NCBI GenBank assembly: GCA_963576735.1
Contig: OY755178.1
Location: forward strand, 7,936,001-8,000,000
From: Bedellia somnulentella
Taxonomy: Eukaryota > Arthropoda > Insecta > Lepidoptera > Bedelliidae
DNA length: 64,000 bases
Reading direction: 5' to 3'
A model generated the notes under the pieces. It did no database searches, was not told the origin of the DNA, and saw nothing but the letters and a program-made list of their open reading frames with translations. Position 1 is the stretch's first letter, and every line of letters starts with the position of its first letter. The translations under genes and the position numbers were made by a program. Shown piece after piece: positions 1 through 11,212 of the stretch.

Positions 1-131
1 CCGAGCCGTCTCGATAGATCTGCCCAGCAAACTCACTCCGCCCACCGTCTGTACGTTCTTCAGATATATTCCCTTTGATCCACTTCGCGCCAGAATCAGT
101 ACACTTATGTTTTCAGTAGACTCAACACTGA
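1..131 (-). CDS. CMP-N-acetylneuraminate cytidylyltransferase-like, internal exon (cut by window edge)
   Basis: On the minus strand an acceptor (ttttag, exon base 1 at 131) opens a frame running off the left edge. It contains LILARSGSKGIYLKNVQ followed by GVSLLGRSIETAR. This is the N-terminal nucleotide-binding loop of CMP-sialic acid and CMP-KDO synthetases, whose family pattern is LARGGSKGIPLKN. The enzyme joins CTP and sialic acid to make CMP-sialic acid, and insects carry one such gene (CSAS). Here the first G of the GG pair is S. The exon begins with two bases completing a codon, so at least one upstream exon lies at higher coordinates; I did not find it. A KDO cytidylyltransferase-type relative is the main alternative. 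Only about 43 codons are visible. Confidence 0.7.
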
Positions 132-737
132 CTAAAATCCTTTAAAATTTATTTATATTATTTTTATAATTTTCACTGATTGTATTTAAAACAGCATGAA
201 ATGTAGACAAATTAATTGTTACAAATAACGACAAGAAACACATTTGTCAATAAAAAGTAAGAGACAAACTTCTGAAACTTATTTTCACGTGTGTGTTTAA
301 GACATTTTTAACACTTCTCAATAATAAGAAATGCTTTTTTTAAAATTTCATTATTTCCACTACCGCCAATTCACTAAATATTTTCTTAACTTTCAACACT
401 CACATTAGAATGATAAAAAACTTAAGTTTGAGTAAATAGCAACCATCCATTTTAGAGGTTCAATGAAATATTAAGACTGGTCTGAGACGGTGCCCTATCA
501 CTCTAAAGTCTGGTAAGAGTGTAACCACAATGGGCTTTGTGAACACTACTTCCTCTGTTGATTGACACAACAAGGTAATTGCATGTATCGCATAGCGTCT
601 TCTCGTTGATCTAGAACAACCAATAAATAACAATAGTTTAAATTCTAAATTGAATTAAAGTGTTCGGGTGATATTACATTTATGTTCTTAGAGTCTTTAG
701 TGTGCTCATAAATACTACAATAGTGATACAAATACAA

Positions 738-900
738 CCGTGATAGTTCAGTGGAAAGACCGCCCGCATATCATGCTAAAAGACGTGGGTTTAAATCTCG
801 AGTCAGGCCTACACCATTTATCTCTTCTAGTCGATGTGGGGGAAAGTCTCTTGGCTAAATTGAAATTAGTCATGTGACGATGACAGGTTTGAAGCCAAGA
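738..900 (+). repeat. Degenerate tRNA-headed SINE (family B)
   Basis: A tRNA-like head is visible: tagttcagtggaaagac (A-box-like), then gggtttaaatctcgagtc (B-box-like). It is followed by a cctacacc joint like the one in better family B copies, and by a decayed body. It would not fold as a functional tRNA. The rest of 132-1350 is AT-rich and shows nothing else I can name. Confidence 0.45.
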
Positions 901-1350
901 GCTAAACGCGAGCCCACGGAGGCAGATGAGTTTGTGAATGTTATTTTAACATTAGACCACGGAGGCATTTTATTATGCTATGGTAATCTCTGGCCACTTA
1001 GTCATTTCTAAAGATTTTGAAACAAGTGGAAGTCGCACGAGGCTAGTTCTGTAGCGCTATCAGCGAGTTTTATCGAAGCGAAGAGCCTACTTTTGACCGT
1101 AGTAAAGTAATGCTAATGCTATCCTTAGCAACATAGATATGTATTGTTTTCACTCAGATGTATGGAACTCGATCATTCTGATCGAAACTAAATTCCGATT
1201 GATTTCCGAAAATACGAATACATCGAGCGATTTACAAACTAAGAAATTTCGTATGGATTATCTCCTATTATATTCATGGAAGTACCAGGTTGACATAACT
1301 ACTTGGAGGTTGAGGAAAATTATTATTATACTTAACGTAAACGTATTTGT

Positions 1351-1595
1351 GTAGAGTCGGCTTAGAATAGCACTACCTCATTTCTTCCAGTGGGTATTCC
1401 TAAGAGGAGACTACGGATATTAGGGCTTTTAAAGTGATTATTGGGCGACCTTGTTGGAGACTCATCACCAAAAACATTTTTTACTTTACAACTTTTTCCC
1501 CACTCGACTTCCAAAAGTGGCTGAGAAATTTAATATTCCGAAGCTCTGGCTACGCCTTTTAGGGATTTATAGCCGTGAGTATATGTATGTATGTT
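1351..1595 (+). repeat. SINE-like repeat, family A
   Basis: About 245 bp opening with gtcggcttagaatagcac and closing with agccgtgagtatatgtatgt. The same block recurs many times here on both strands, always ending in a TATG/GTAT microsatellite, so the tail is the 3' end. I see no clear tRNA head. It is abutted directly by a minus-strand family B SINE. Confidence 0.8.
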
Positions 1596-1835
1596 TACGT
1601 ATCCCCGAAGAAGTACTAATACTTACGACATCACGGGAACATTTTAGTACCAGGTTTTCAGAGTATTCACGTATTCTGAGTGCATTCACGTAGCAGGGGC
1701 AGGCCCAACGCCGCCGCCGCCGCTTTGTACGAATACGCTGCCACATGACAAAGTACTACTCAGTCATGTGAGTTTCCTCACAATGGTTTCCCTAACCTTT
1801 TACAACGTTGATAAATTAATTACACATAAGACTTA
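1596..1835 (-). repeat. tRNA-derived SINE body, family B
   Basis: Matches the family B body in reverse: a ccccgaagaagtactaatac start, a central cacgtagcaggggcaggcc (usually cacgtgatagggggcaggcc) and gtcatgtgagtttcctcac. An expanded CCG run (ccgccgccgccgc) sits in the middle. Confidence 0.7.
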
Positions 1836-2171
1836 ACAAGAGGACCATTGGTCTTCACTGGCCTACACCAATACCTTCGCCCGACACATGATTGAACTTA
1901 CGTCTCTCTGTATTAGAGGCAACTTTTTGGAGGCGCTCTTCAGTTTTATCGAGATAACAAGTGTCAGCATAATTGAGGATCGGTAGGAGAAGAGATTGTG
2001 CTAACGCAGTTTTTAGTATCAGTGGGCAGAAATTACGCAGTCTCTAAAGGGAGCCCGCTGATGCGAACTTCCTAAGACATACCAATTCCAATTGTGGATC
2101 CCATGATAAAGTACTAACTATCTATACACCTTATCTATTCCTTTGATGTGACTGTCGATAAAAATATAAAT

Positions 2172-2397
2172 GCTGTGTAGTGTCGGCTTAGAATAGCACT
2201 ACCCCATTTCTTCCGGTGGGTGTACGTAAGAGGCGACTAACGGTGTTTGGGGCTTTTAAGGGATTTTTGGACGATGCGGTTGGAGACCCATCACCAACAA
2301 CCTTTATTTTACCATCTTTTCCCCACACAACTTTCCAGAAGTGGTTGAAGAATTTATAATTCCTTAGCTCTGGCTACCCCTTCTAGGGATGTATGTC
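2172..2397 (+). repeat. SINE-like repeat, family A
   Basis: Starts gctgtgtagtgtcggcttag and reaches ctctggctaccccttctagg. The terminal TATG tract is shortened to tgtatgtcg. Confidence 0.85.
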
Positions 2398-2399
2398 GA

Positions 2400-3308
2400 T
2401 AAAAATAAATCTAGAAGCTTGCTTATATACTTTTTTTGTTTCAAACATGATGCCGTTTGTGTACAGGACAGGTTGATATTCACTCACATACAAACATTCA
2501 TATGGAATAAATTAAATACTATTTATTAATAAGTTATTTATTAAACTATTTTAGTTACATAACATTTTAAAACAATTTTTACACACTTTTATTTTTAAAT
2601 ATATTCAAATAAGAAATTAAAACACAATCGTATTTATGATAACATAATAAACACCAATACTTATTTATGAAAAGATCGATAATCTATTAAACAAATATTT
2701 GGCGAACTAAGAACACAAAAGGTCAACTTTCTGTCCGTCTCTGTCTCCCGAGTTCAAATTGTATTACATTCTTGTCTTCTCGCTCTCACTTTCAGCAAGC
2801 AAATGTAACGGTACTAACCGAACCGATCCTGAACCGAGCCGGTGCGGAGCGGCCCGGTTAAGCGAACTTGAACCTGATAAGAAAGAGTGGGGCCGGTTAG
2901 GCGAATCAGGCTCACGCAGAGATTTGAATCATTTGAATCCACCGAGCCGGACCTACACACGGCTAGCTGACTCCTAGTAAGATAAATACCTCCATGGGAT
3001 AACACTGAATTACATCAACTATGGTTGCCTTCATCAAGGTTGGAAGAATATAGAAATTAGAGGATAATGTACCCTTAAAGAAACGAACGCTTTAAAGAAT
3101 CGCGTTGAGAATATCAAAATATTTTTTTGGGGCTAAACATTGCATCGATTATAAAATCTGCGGGAAATCGATGTTGCTTTTATGCTGGGAAATAGTGACA
3201 TCCCTATTTATAATAATATTTTGATTCGGTATAGTTAGATGCAGTGTTTAAGATTAATTTTATATTATTTATCTAGATATTAAAATAAGTTCACCGTCTC
3301 GTAAGAAG
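2400..3308 (+). promoter_or_regulatory. RecQ1 upstream region
   Basis: No gene is supported here. A GC-richer patch at 2800-2960 (repeated accg and gccgg words) is open on both strands but lacks splice or family evidence. It lies 350-500 bases before the RecQ1 start and may contain the promoter. No TATA box or initiator could be assigned with confidence. Confidence 0.3.
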
Positions 3309-5183
3309 ATGAATACGGCTGAGGATATTGAGAAAAAAATCAAGAAGGTTGAGGAGGAAATATCAGCGGTGGATGTTGAGATAGCAAGATGGAGAAGTAA
3401 ACAAAAAGAACTTCACGAAAAAAGAACTGCTCTGAAAAACTCATTACACAAATTTAAAGCTGATTCTCTGGCCAGTGTAGACTGGGCGGGTACTGAATAT
3501 GCGTGGTCCAGCAATGTTAATAAAATACTTAAAAAGGTTTTCAAAATTGATTCGTTTCGACCTCAGCAACTGAGTGCTATAAATTCAACATTGTCAGGAC
3601 AACACACCATAGTTGTTATGCCGACGGGAGCCGGTAAAAGCCTTTGTTACCAATTACCATCATTAGTCAATTCAGGTCTTACAATAGTGGTATCGCCACT
3701 TGTTTCCCTCATGGAAGATCAAGTGAGATCATTAAAGGAAAAAAATATCCCAGTAGTTCTAATGACAGCAAACTTGCCAAAAGCAGAGATTAACACTGCT
3801 TTAAATGTATTGACTGATAAAACAAGCAATATTAAATTAATGTATGTCACCCCTGAACGATTTGCAAAGAGTAAAAAGTTCATGTCAAATTTGCAGAAAT
3901 GTTTCAATGAAGGAAGACTGCAAAGGATAGCTATAGATGAGATACATTGCTGTTCTCAGTGGGGTCATGACTTTAGGCCAGATTATAAATACCTTGGTGT
4001 TTTGACAAATTTATTTCCTAAAATACCTATTATTGGACTAACAGCCACTGCCACTTCACATGTATTGAATGATGTTCAAAAGATTTTAAACATCCCAGGT
4101 AGTCTTGTTATCAAGTCAACTTTTAACCGACCAAATCTATTTTATCAAATTCTTCCTAAACCAACTTCACTTGATGAAAGCTGCAAGGTTCTAGAGAAAC
4201 TTTTAAAATACAGATACAAAAGAAAATCAGGTATAATATATGTTGGTAGTATCAATGACTGTGAAGAAATAACCCAGAACCTAAAGAAGCGCAATCTAAA
4301 AGTTGCATGTTACCATGGAAATATGCCAAATGATAAAAGATCATATATCCATAATAAGTGGCATGAGAATTACTACCAAGCAATCATAGCCACAGTTGCA
4401 TTTGGTATGGGCATTGACAAACCAGATGTGAGGTTTGTAATTCACTTCTCCATCAGCAAATCAATGGAAACATATTACCAAGAAAGTGGAAGAGCTGGTC
4501 GGGATGGGGCCAGAGCTGAATGTGTAACCTTGTACAAACTACAAGATGTCTGCCGGCTAGGTGCAGCAGTATTTGGTAATACTGGCAGTCTAGAGCATGT
4601 ACGGGGAATGCTCAAATACTGTCTAAATGGTAATATGTGCAGAAGACAATTAATTGCAGGCTACTTTGATGAAAATTGGGGCAACTCAGATTGTAACAAA
4701 ATGTGTGATGTTTGTGCTTATCCTCAAAAAGATGAGCAACTAAATATCACTAGTTATTGTAAATCTATTGCTGGAATAGTAGTGAATGCCACTAAACAAA
4801 GTATAAAGTTAACTGTAAATAAATTACTAGATGCTTGGTATTCTAAAGGTAATGCAGCTATAAAAGTCAAAAAGTCTGACCAAGCAACTATTCCTCGCAA
4901 TTTGGCTGAAGATATTATTGCTTACTTATTATTGGAGGACTATTTGATTGAAGATTTTGGGTTTACTGCCTATGCTGCCATTGGATACATTAAAAATGGA
5001 CCAAATATGGCTTTAATAGAAGAACCTAACTTTAAATTATTAATGCCAAACAGAAATTACGCACCATTTTCATTTGACGAACCTGCCTTTGGAAGAGACA
5101 CTGATATAGAATCAAATAACAGTATTGCAAGTGCCAAAAAGCGGAAACTAGAAACAGTAATCTTGAATGATGATGATGATTGA
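3309..5183 (+). CDS. RecQ1: ATP-dependent DNA helicase Q1 (RecQ1)
   Basis: Complete 624-residue intronless frame, close to the ~650 residues of animal RECQ1. An N-terminal charged helix (about 1-50) is followed by motif 0 FRPQQLSAIN (83-92), Walker A MPTGAGKS (104-111), the DEIH box (210-213), GLTATAT (243-249) and QESGRAGRDG from 391. The RecQ zinc module uses C444, C462, C466 and C469. The winged-helix beta-hairpin FGFTAYAAIGYIKNG near 560 matches the strand-separating hairpin region typical of RECQ1 rather than BLM or WRN. The C terminus is a basic KKRK stretch and an acidic DDDD end. RECQ1 unwinds 3'-5' and helps fork restart and branch migration in the nucleus. All catalytic motifs are intact. 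It is convergent with the UPF0193 gene. Confidence 0.95.
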   Translation: MNTAEDIEKKIKKVEEEISAVDVEIARWRSKQKELHEKRTALKNSLHKFKADSLASVDWAGTEYAWSSNVNKILKKVFKIDSFRPQQLSAINSTLSGQHTIVVMPTGAGKSLCYQLPSLVNSGLTIVVSPLVSLMEDQVRSLKEKNIPVVLMTANLPKAEINTALNVLTDKTSNIKLMYVTPERFAKSKKFMSNLQKCFNEGRLQRIAIDEIHCCSQWGHDFRPDYKYLGVLTNLFPKIPIIGLTATATSHVLNDVQKILNIPGSLVIKSTFNRPNLFYQILPKPTSLDESCKVLEKLLKYRYKRKSGIIYVGSINDCEEITQNLKKRNLKVACYHGNMPNDKRSYIHNKWHENYYQAIIATVAFGMGIDKPDVRFVIHFSISKSMETYYQESGRAGRDGARAECVTLYKLQDVCRLGAAVFGNTGSLEHVRGMLKYCLNGNMCRRQLIAGYFDENWGNSDCNKMCDVCAYPQKDEQLNITSYCKSIAGIVVNATKQSIKLTVNKLLDAWYSKGNAAIKVKKSDQATIPRNLAEDIIAYLLLEDYLIEDFGFTAYAAIGYIKNGPNMALIEEPNFKLLMPNRNYAPFSFDEPAFGRDTDIESNNSIASAKKRKLETVILNDDDD

Positions 5184-5319
5184 TTTATTCTCGGTGTTAG
5201 TACATTAAACATTATATAATGTTAAACTATAAACTGTATTCTTTTTGTTTATGCTATGACCACTCCTCAATAACATTTTTCTCTTGTAGGTGTGGGGTTT
5301 TGTATCTTGTAATTATCGG

Positions 5320-5336
5320 AATAAATAATTAATAAA
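5320..5336 (+). terminator. RecQ1 polyadenylation signals
   Basis: Two AATAAA hexamers (5320-5325 and 5331-5336) lie about 140 bases after the RecQ1 stop. Confidence 0.6.
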
Positions 5337-5439
5337 ATATACTGCCAGTACCTCTCTTACATAGTCCCACAAACAATACCGGCTAAAATACAGATAATAC
5401 AGGGCTTCAAATAAAATAAATTAATGTAAAAGTCTATTA

Positions 5440-5445
5440 TTTATT
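5440..5445 (-). terminator. UPF0193 gene polyadenylation signal
   Basis: AATAAA on the minus strand, 7 bases after the stop codon of the last UPF0193 exon. The convergent RecQ1 signals are only about 100 bases away, so the two 3' ends nearly touch. Confidence 0.55.
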
Positions 5446-5451
5446 GGCTGC

Positions 5452-8400
5452 CTAACAACGTCGGCGCGGTGAATACATAAGTTTCGGTAGCGGGTAGTCT
5501 CTTACCGACTCTTCTTTTTTCCCCTTTCCTTTCGGAGTTTTCTTCTTATTCTGCTTGTTTAAACTGGTATTTGAAGCATTCGACCAAGCTGGTTTCAATG
5601 AAGCTAAAAAAAGGATTATATGGATGAAGTAGCTTTTATTCGATAAAAAGACTTAAATATATAAATAATAGAAACTGTTCAAAAAGCTAGTTTATTTTTA
5701 TAGCAAGGATTCAGATTTAATTTATTTCAGAAAATTTCGCTCTTTAATAATAATGTTGCGGGTGCAAGTGTAAGTTCAAGTTACCATTGCACTACCCGAG
5801 AGTCAACTGCAGGCTGTGTTTATCTGTAGAATCTTGGTAAATATATTTATTCTTGTAGTCATTCTAACTCCTCTGAATAGGAGCCATCGACAGGGATACA
5901 ATATTCTTCGGCCCCATACAAAATCAAAACGTTTGCAACCGTTCAGATTAAAATAATTTTTATTATTTTAATCGAACGCTAAATTACACTGCTATACAAA
6001 AAAAAAAAAAAATCTGCGGCAGGGATTTTGTTAATGGTTTTTGTTAATACTTATATTAGACATACAGGCTGCATACTTAATTAATTTTGATTCACTCTGG
6101 TTATTGAGATAAACGGAACGTAAGAAATAATTGAAAAAAATCAAACTACCCGACCAAAATTGTGGTTAATTGATTTGCTTTTACTTAAGTTTGTTATCTT
6201 TTCTCGAATTGAGTTACAACAGCTGTACTTAATAGCTATCAGACCCTAAAGTTATCAGTTCTTATCGATTTTTTTGTGTTAAAGTGCATTTTACCTTGCA
6301 AAAACATGAGTTTTCCACGTAAACCTTGTGTCAACGATCCTAACAGTTTTTGTTTTATTTGTGGCAAGTTTAGTTTACAAAAGCAAAGAAAAAAGATCAC
6401 AGAGTTTGTAAAAAAAGCCTACAAAGAATATTTTGGGATACCACTAGTCCAAAAGAATAAATATTGGGTGCCAAACATCGTGTGCAAGCCGTGCGTAGAA
6501 TCTTTGCGTTACTGGAGCCAAAGAGGACGTAAAGGGTTACGATTTGGAGTGCCGATGATGTGGAATGAGCCAAGTAATCATTTCAATGACTGTTATTTTT
6601 GTGTCGCTAATGTAAAAGGTATTAACCGATACAAAAACGTACTTGGGTTTACCCAAGTGTGAAATCGGCTACACCCCCGGTATCTCACAGTGATGATTTG
6701 CCAATTCTTGTGTTTTGAAGACCACCGACATCAAATTATGATGATTTTGAAATGTTGGTGGGATCAAGCGGTCAATCGAGCAGCAGTGGAAGTGAGTTCG
6801 AAGAAAAAGTATCTACGAAACCTGAATTTTCTCAAGAGGAACTCAAAAAGTAAATAGAAACTCAATAAATAGGAGAAAATCTCAAAGACAAAGTTTTCCA
6901 TGCTCTTCGTTTCTTACTCTAGTTAAGAGCATTCTAAACTCATATTGGCGTATTTATAATAAAGATAAACAATGAAAAATATGTTAAAATATTTTTTGTT
7001 TAATTTATTGGGGCATTTTTAGTAAAAATGTTAGAAGCGTTTATCTCAAAAACTAGAGTCAATTTGACAGTTTTGGTATTTTTCCCGTTATCAGCACACT
7101 CGTATCATACAAAATCGACTTCAAGTACCCCTGCCGCAAAATGACTGTATAGCAGTGTTATATATACAGAAGAGTAAATGTAAAAGTGGTGCATGCACTT
7201 GCGCAGAAGGCGCTCTAAAAATAATGTAGTGACTAAATAAAAATAAATCGGTCTGGTTGCCGTCTTAAAATATATCTTCGAAGTAACTCCAAAATGTATA
7301 TAGTATTATCACTACTCTAGCTGGTAAGACTTACCAGTACAACTACTCTTTCCGCTTCGGAAGCTGGCTCTCTCAGTCACGATGCTGAAGCCGCTGTGAT
7401 CCGAGCGCGCTGTGGACAAGTCATCGAGACCCAGGGATTCTAACGCCCGAATTCGTTCATTGATTTCATCATTTATAATAGAGCGGTGAGGTGCCGCTTC
7501 ACCTAAATACTCCATGTCTGCTAACCATTCTACTCTTTCACGGATTTGTGTCAGCACTGAAACGAATAACGGTAATTTAATTGTAAATCATTTTAATTAC
7601 TAAGTTATAAATAAACTACAAACCTAGCTGGAGCCAAAAACGAAAAAAATACCAACATAACCCAGTGGTTAGAACATGAGCTTATCCTGCACAGAGGCGT
7701 TCGGTTCGATCCCCGAGTCAAGCCAACACCAATTTGTAATTTCTAAAGACATAATGTGGTTATTTATCGTGGTTCTTAACATTGAGGGAAAACGTGATAT
7801 TCAGAAGTTGAGTACCTCTGCCAACGCCTTAGGGATATACGGCGTGAACATTTGAGTTGAGACAAAAGGAATTGATTTCTCATTCTTTTAATATATATAG
7901 TGTCGGCTGAACCGACCGTGGCTACAGTATGAGATGACTAGGAACTGGGGTTTTTAAGCGTTTTTTAGACGATTTGACACAACGACGCGACACGGCTAGA
8001 AAGACATGGACAATTCTACCATATGCATGCATGCTTTTCCTCACTTATATTTCAAAAGTAGTGAATTACTTATTCCAAAGCTTCGGCTACTACACCATTT
8101 TGGATTTAGAGCTTTATTCGGCCCGATTTATTGAAGTTACCTTAATAGAGAGTATTTTTTCAAATATCAACTAAGTGATATCAATTACATGATAATTTAT
8201 AATATACTAGCTGACACGACAAACGTTGTTTTGCCATATGGATTATTTCTAGTCTATACAATAAAAATAAAATTTTAGGGGTGGACAACCCTTATCATTA
8301 TCACTTAGGAGTTTGAAAAATATTTATTTATTTAAACACTTTATTGCATACAAAACAACACACAAACAGTATATTACAGAATAGGTACAACAGTATATGT

Positions 8401-10087
8401 ACACAAACAAATAGTTATAAGAAATCGGTTCAGCCTTTTCGCAGGAGTTTGGTGATAATGATAAAACACCGAAACACGTGAATTTTATATATAATTGATA
8501 AGTGGTACTCACAGTCATGTTTCTTTTCTTGTGCCGTCGGAAGAACCATTTTTTGTTTTTTACCAATTTCCGTAGTGTTAATTTTCACTTTTGTCGGCTC
8601 GTTCGTCTCGCCAAATGCCATTATATTTTGAAGACGCTCTTTCAACTTCTCTCTATCCTCGCCACGTTTTGGTGGTACGTAACTTTGTTTATGAAAAAAA
8701 TCAGTAAATTAGTAATCAGTTGATCAAGCCGAATACGAAAGAATTCAAAGCGGTTGTTTCAAACAAAAAATCTATATAGAAACCTGCAGAATTTTTGATG
8801 CAAATATAATCATTATCACAGCCCTCTGTGTTAAATTCTACAAATCTAATTTGTGACATTAGTCAAGCGAACTCGAGGCCTCCGCATTGTGAGACAAGCG
8901 CTCTTATCGTTAGAGCATGTAGGAAACTTTGAAATTTGAATCACACATCAGCGAAGTCACAGTTTCAGCACCGTACCGCCCCAGTGTGCGAATTAAATTG
9001 CCTTTTTTCACGGAACACTAACGCCGCTGCATCGAATATAAAGTAGGGGATGGAAAATTAATCACAATTGTTTATGAGAATACTGTTATTTATGGATTAT
9101 CTCATGCAAAATACATGGATACAAATTAAAAGAATTCTTAACTCTGCTACATACATACATATAATATACTCACTGCCATATATCCCAAAAAGGGGTAGCC
9201 AGACAGAGCTCCAGAACAAGAAACTCCTTAGCCACATTTGGAAGTTGATAGGGGAGAAGTTGGTAGAAATAAAGTATAGTTACGGCATCGCCCAAAAACC
9301 ACTTAAAAAAGTCTCACACGACATCCGTGGGTGGAAAGGGGTAGTGAAATTCTAAGCCTGCTATTGAGTTTTTAATCTTTTAATCTACTATCGCCGAATT
9401 TTATAAAATTTAAATGGTGATCACGGGCCTTTTAGCGGTTGTCTTGAAGTGTCCACTTGAAAAGACGCTTGAAACATGTAAAAATTATTGCACTAACCCG
9501 TCTAAGTCATAAACACCAGATTGCCGTATTTCGGAAAGAGATCGTCTGCGCGAAGTACGAGGCCTAACTACGGGAACGTCGCGGCCCTCCTTGTATGTCG
9601 GCTGGCGATGGTCGGGTTGCCTTAACCGATTCTCCCATTTCGATTTCTGACGTTGCTGCACGGATAACTTTGCTTCTTCTAGGAGAACTGTAATCAAGTG
9701 TAAGTTTAAATAATTTCGTAGCCAAGGGGGAAAACGGAGACTCATAAGACTAAGACTCGTCTGCATATCGTTAGTCACTAGTCTGTTGTGTTTATATGTA
9801 AACCTATGTTTTACTATTCCTATTTCTGAAGTATACGGTCATCCGAAAAAATAATGATCCAACGATATTTTGGATATCATTATAATCACATAATTTTTTC
9901 CCTTCCGCCTCCTTTGTTTTAAGTATTTCATAATTGGGTGTTTGGGAAACAACCAACCTTTTAATAATTTCTGTGTCTCTGAGTTGCTGGTGACGATACG
10001 ATTATGGAAGACTCCACCATGAGGAATATTTTTGCTTGGCCACGCTACTGATACGAAACCCTGCGAATCTGGTTGCAAGTTCTGCAT
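5452..10087 (-). CDS. UPF0193 family protein (EVG1 / C22orf23-like)
   Basis: Five exons join in phase: 10087-9958, 9687-9498, 8682-8513, 7556-7335 and 5603-5452, giving 864 nt (287 residues). Family landmarks run in order: IPHGGVFHNR and KLLKVLLEEAKLS near the N terminus, RPRTSRRRSLSEIR, EKLKERLQNIMAFG, then ERVEWLADMEYLG with INDEINERIRALESLG. The vertebrate protein has the same series (MEESKL, RLQNI.A.G, FL.DMEALG). The last exon is Lys-rich and ends SPRRRC. Every donor is GT, every acceptor AG, and all four phase joins match. Molecular function is not established. If the fourth donor is not used, the protein ends instead at 7312 after eight more codons. The ATG at 10087 opens the first exon. 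Confidence is high for exons 1-4 and moderate for the last. Confidence 0.85.
6276..6853 (+). pseudogene. Decayed small zinc-binding (C2-type) gene, multicopy-type
   Basis: A 128-codon frame starts at 6276 (an internal ATG at 6306 gives MSFPRKPC). It carries C-x2-C pairs at FCFICGKF, IVCKPCVES and DCYFC, plus PMMWNEPSNHF. The layout looks like a compact zinc-binding head. A one-base frame shift near 6650 puts the rest in the next frame (YPSVKSATPPVSHSDDL, then an acidic Ser-rich stretch). That frame has a TGA at 6715-6717 and ends at 6851-6853. Two lesions mark it as a pseudogene. It lies in the last intron of the UPF0193 gene on the opposite strand. From memory, similar short proteins occur as multicopy families in insect genomes, possibly spread by transposons. 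I cannot name the family. Confidence 0.6.
7655..7858 (+). repeat. tRNA-headed SINE, family B, internally deleted
   Basis: Has the clearest tRNA-like head: cccagtggttagaacatg (A box) and ggttcgatccc (B box). A shortened body follows, ending gggatatacggcgtgaaca. It lies inside an intron of the UPF0193 gene. Confidence 0.7.
7899..8100 (+). repeat. SINE-like repeat, family A, degenerate
   Basis: Retains gtgtcggct at the start, tttttaagcg in the middle and ttccaaagcttcggctac at the end. Confidence 0.5.
9152..9357 (-). repeat. SINE-like repeat, family A
   Basis: Reverse copy: the catacatacat tail at its left, aaaggggtagccagac, catcgcccaaaaaccac, and ending gtgaaattctaagcc. The plus-strand open frame across it is a chance product of the repeat. 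Confidence 0.75.
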
Positions 10088-11212
10088 GTTACAATGTAAC
10101 TCTGCAATGAATTCTCTCTAATATGTTTTAGTCATTAATTAATAAATATAATATTTCTAAAAGATGACAAATATCAGAAAAAATGATTTGAGAAAAGTAT
10201 TCAAATATCACAACAAAACAGTGGATGTCAACTGAATGACGTTGTCTAGGAAACCCATCGAGAAAACCTCAAACCATAAACACATAGGTACCTCAAACAT
10301 CCGGTGCTAGGCGACCTATACGCCCGTTTAAAAAGTTTATTTCCGTTAATGAGCCGTTCTATTTCCGGTCCACTAACCATCGGTATGGCCTCGCTATATG
10401 TCAAATTACCTTGAATTCAGTTTTGTAAAGTGCCAGATAACCGAGTCAGAAAAAACCATAAAAATAGTTCGCATAAGGGCGTTTTGCCCACAAAACTACA
10501 TATAAAAACTCATAGCCAAAGTTCCCATTGGGATGTGTTCTATGCTGTTTGTGCACAGTCGGTGCATACCGGACAGAGACTATCGATCGCCACGTGCGCA
10601 GCGCCAAACTCAAGCGCTGACCATATGCATTCGAAATTTTGAATCGCTAGAATGGCTAGCTGATGAACGTCACATCAAGCCAATCTCGCCATTTTAACAT
10701 CCTATGGGGTCGTCGTCGCATCCCAACGCCGTTATTATTATTATTACTTACCACCATAGTTGCTCAAACTCAAACTTCTTCAATAATTTTGTCAAAGCCT
10801 TAATAGTTGTCGTGATTTCAATTATTTTGAATAATATCAGAAAATTACGTCTGAATTTCCATGACATGTTATATCATTCACATACATTTCAGACCTGCAA
10901 AAATATATAATATAACTGAAGCATTTTATATTATTTTCCATCATGAATCAGATGAAAGGGGCAATATTGACGGCCCTGGAACATTAAAAGCGTTTATTAT
11001 TAAAATTAGCTTACGAAGTAGCTACATTAATTAAATAATAACAAACCAAAAATTTGATTCAAGAGCCGTTTTATTAATCTAAATACAACTGTCATTTTAA
11101 AAAATAAGGCGCCAAAAAAATTTAAACTCATTTAGCATGCTCAATTAGGCTTTGATTATTTATCAGATGCCAAAAATAATAAATAAATATTACTATCTAA
11201 GAACATCATAAG
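10088..11212. other. Intergenic region between divergent UPF0193 and coiled-coil genes
   Basis: AT-rich, with no supported coding exon. A GC-balanced stretch at 10380-10720 is open in one frame but has no recognisable family or splice support. The segment separates two divergent starts (10087 minus, 11213 plus), so promoters of both should be here; I could not assign core elements. Confidence 0.3.

Noticed and set aside
1451..1693. 80-codon plus-strand frame
   Set aside because: Runs through family A and B SINE copies. The same applies to small frames at 7974, 9068, 11852, 17020, 25858 and 59510.
2759..3005. Open frames on both strands in a GC-richer patch
   Set aside because: No family likeness, splice context or codon bias; probably promoter or repeat sequence.
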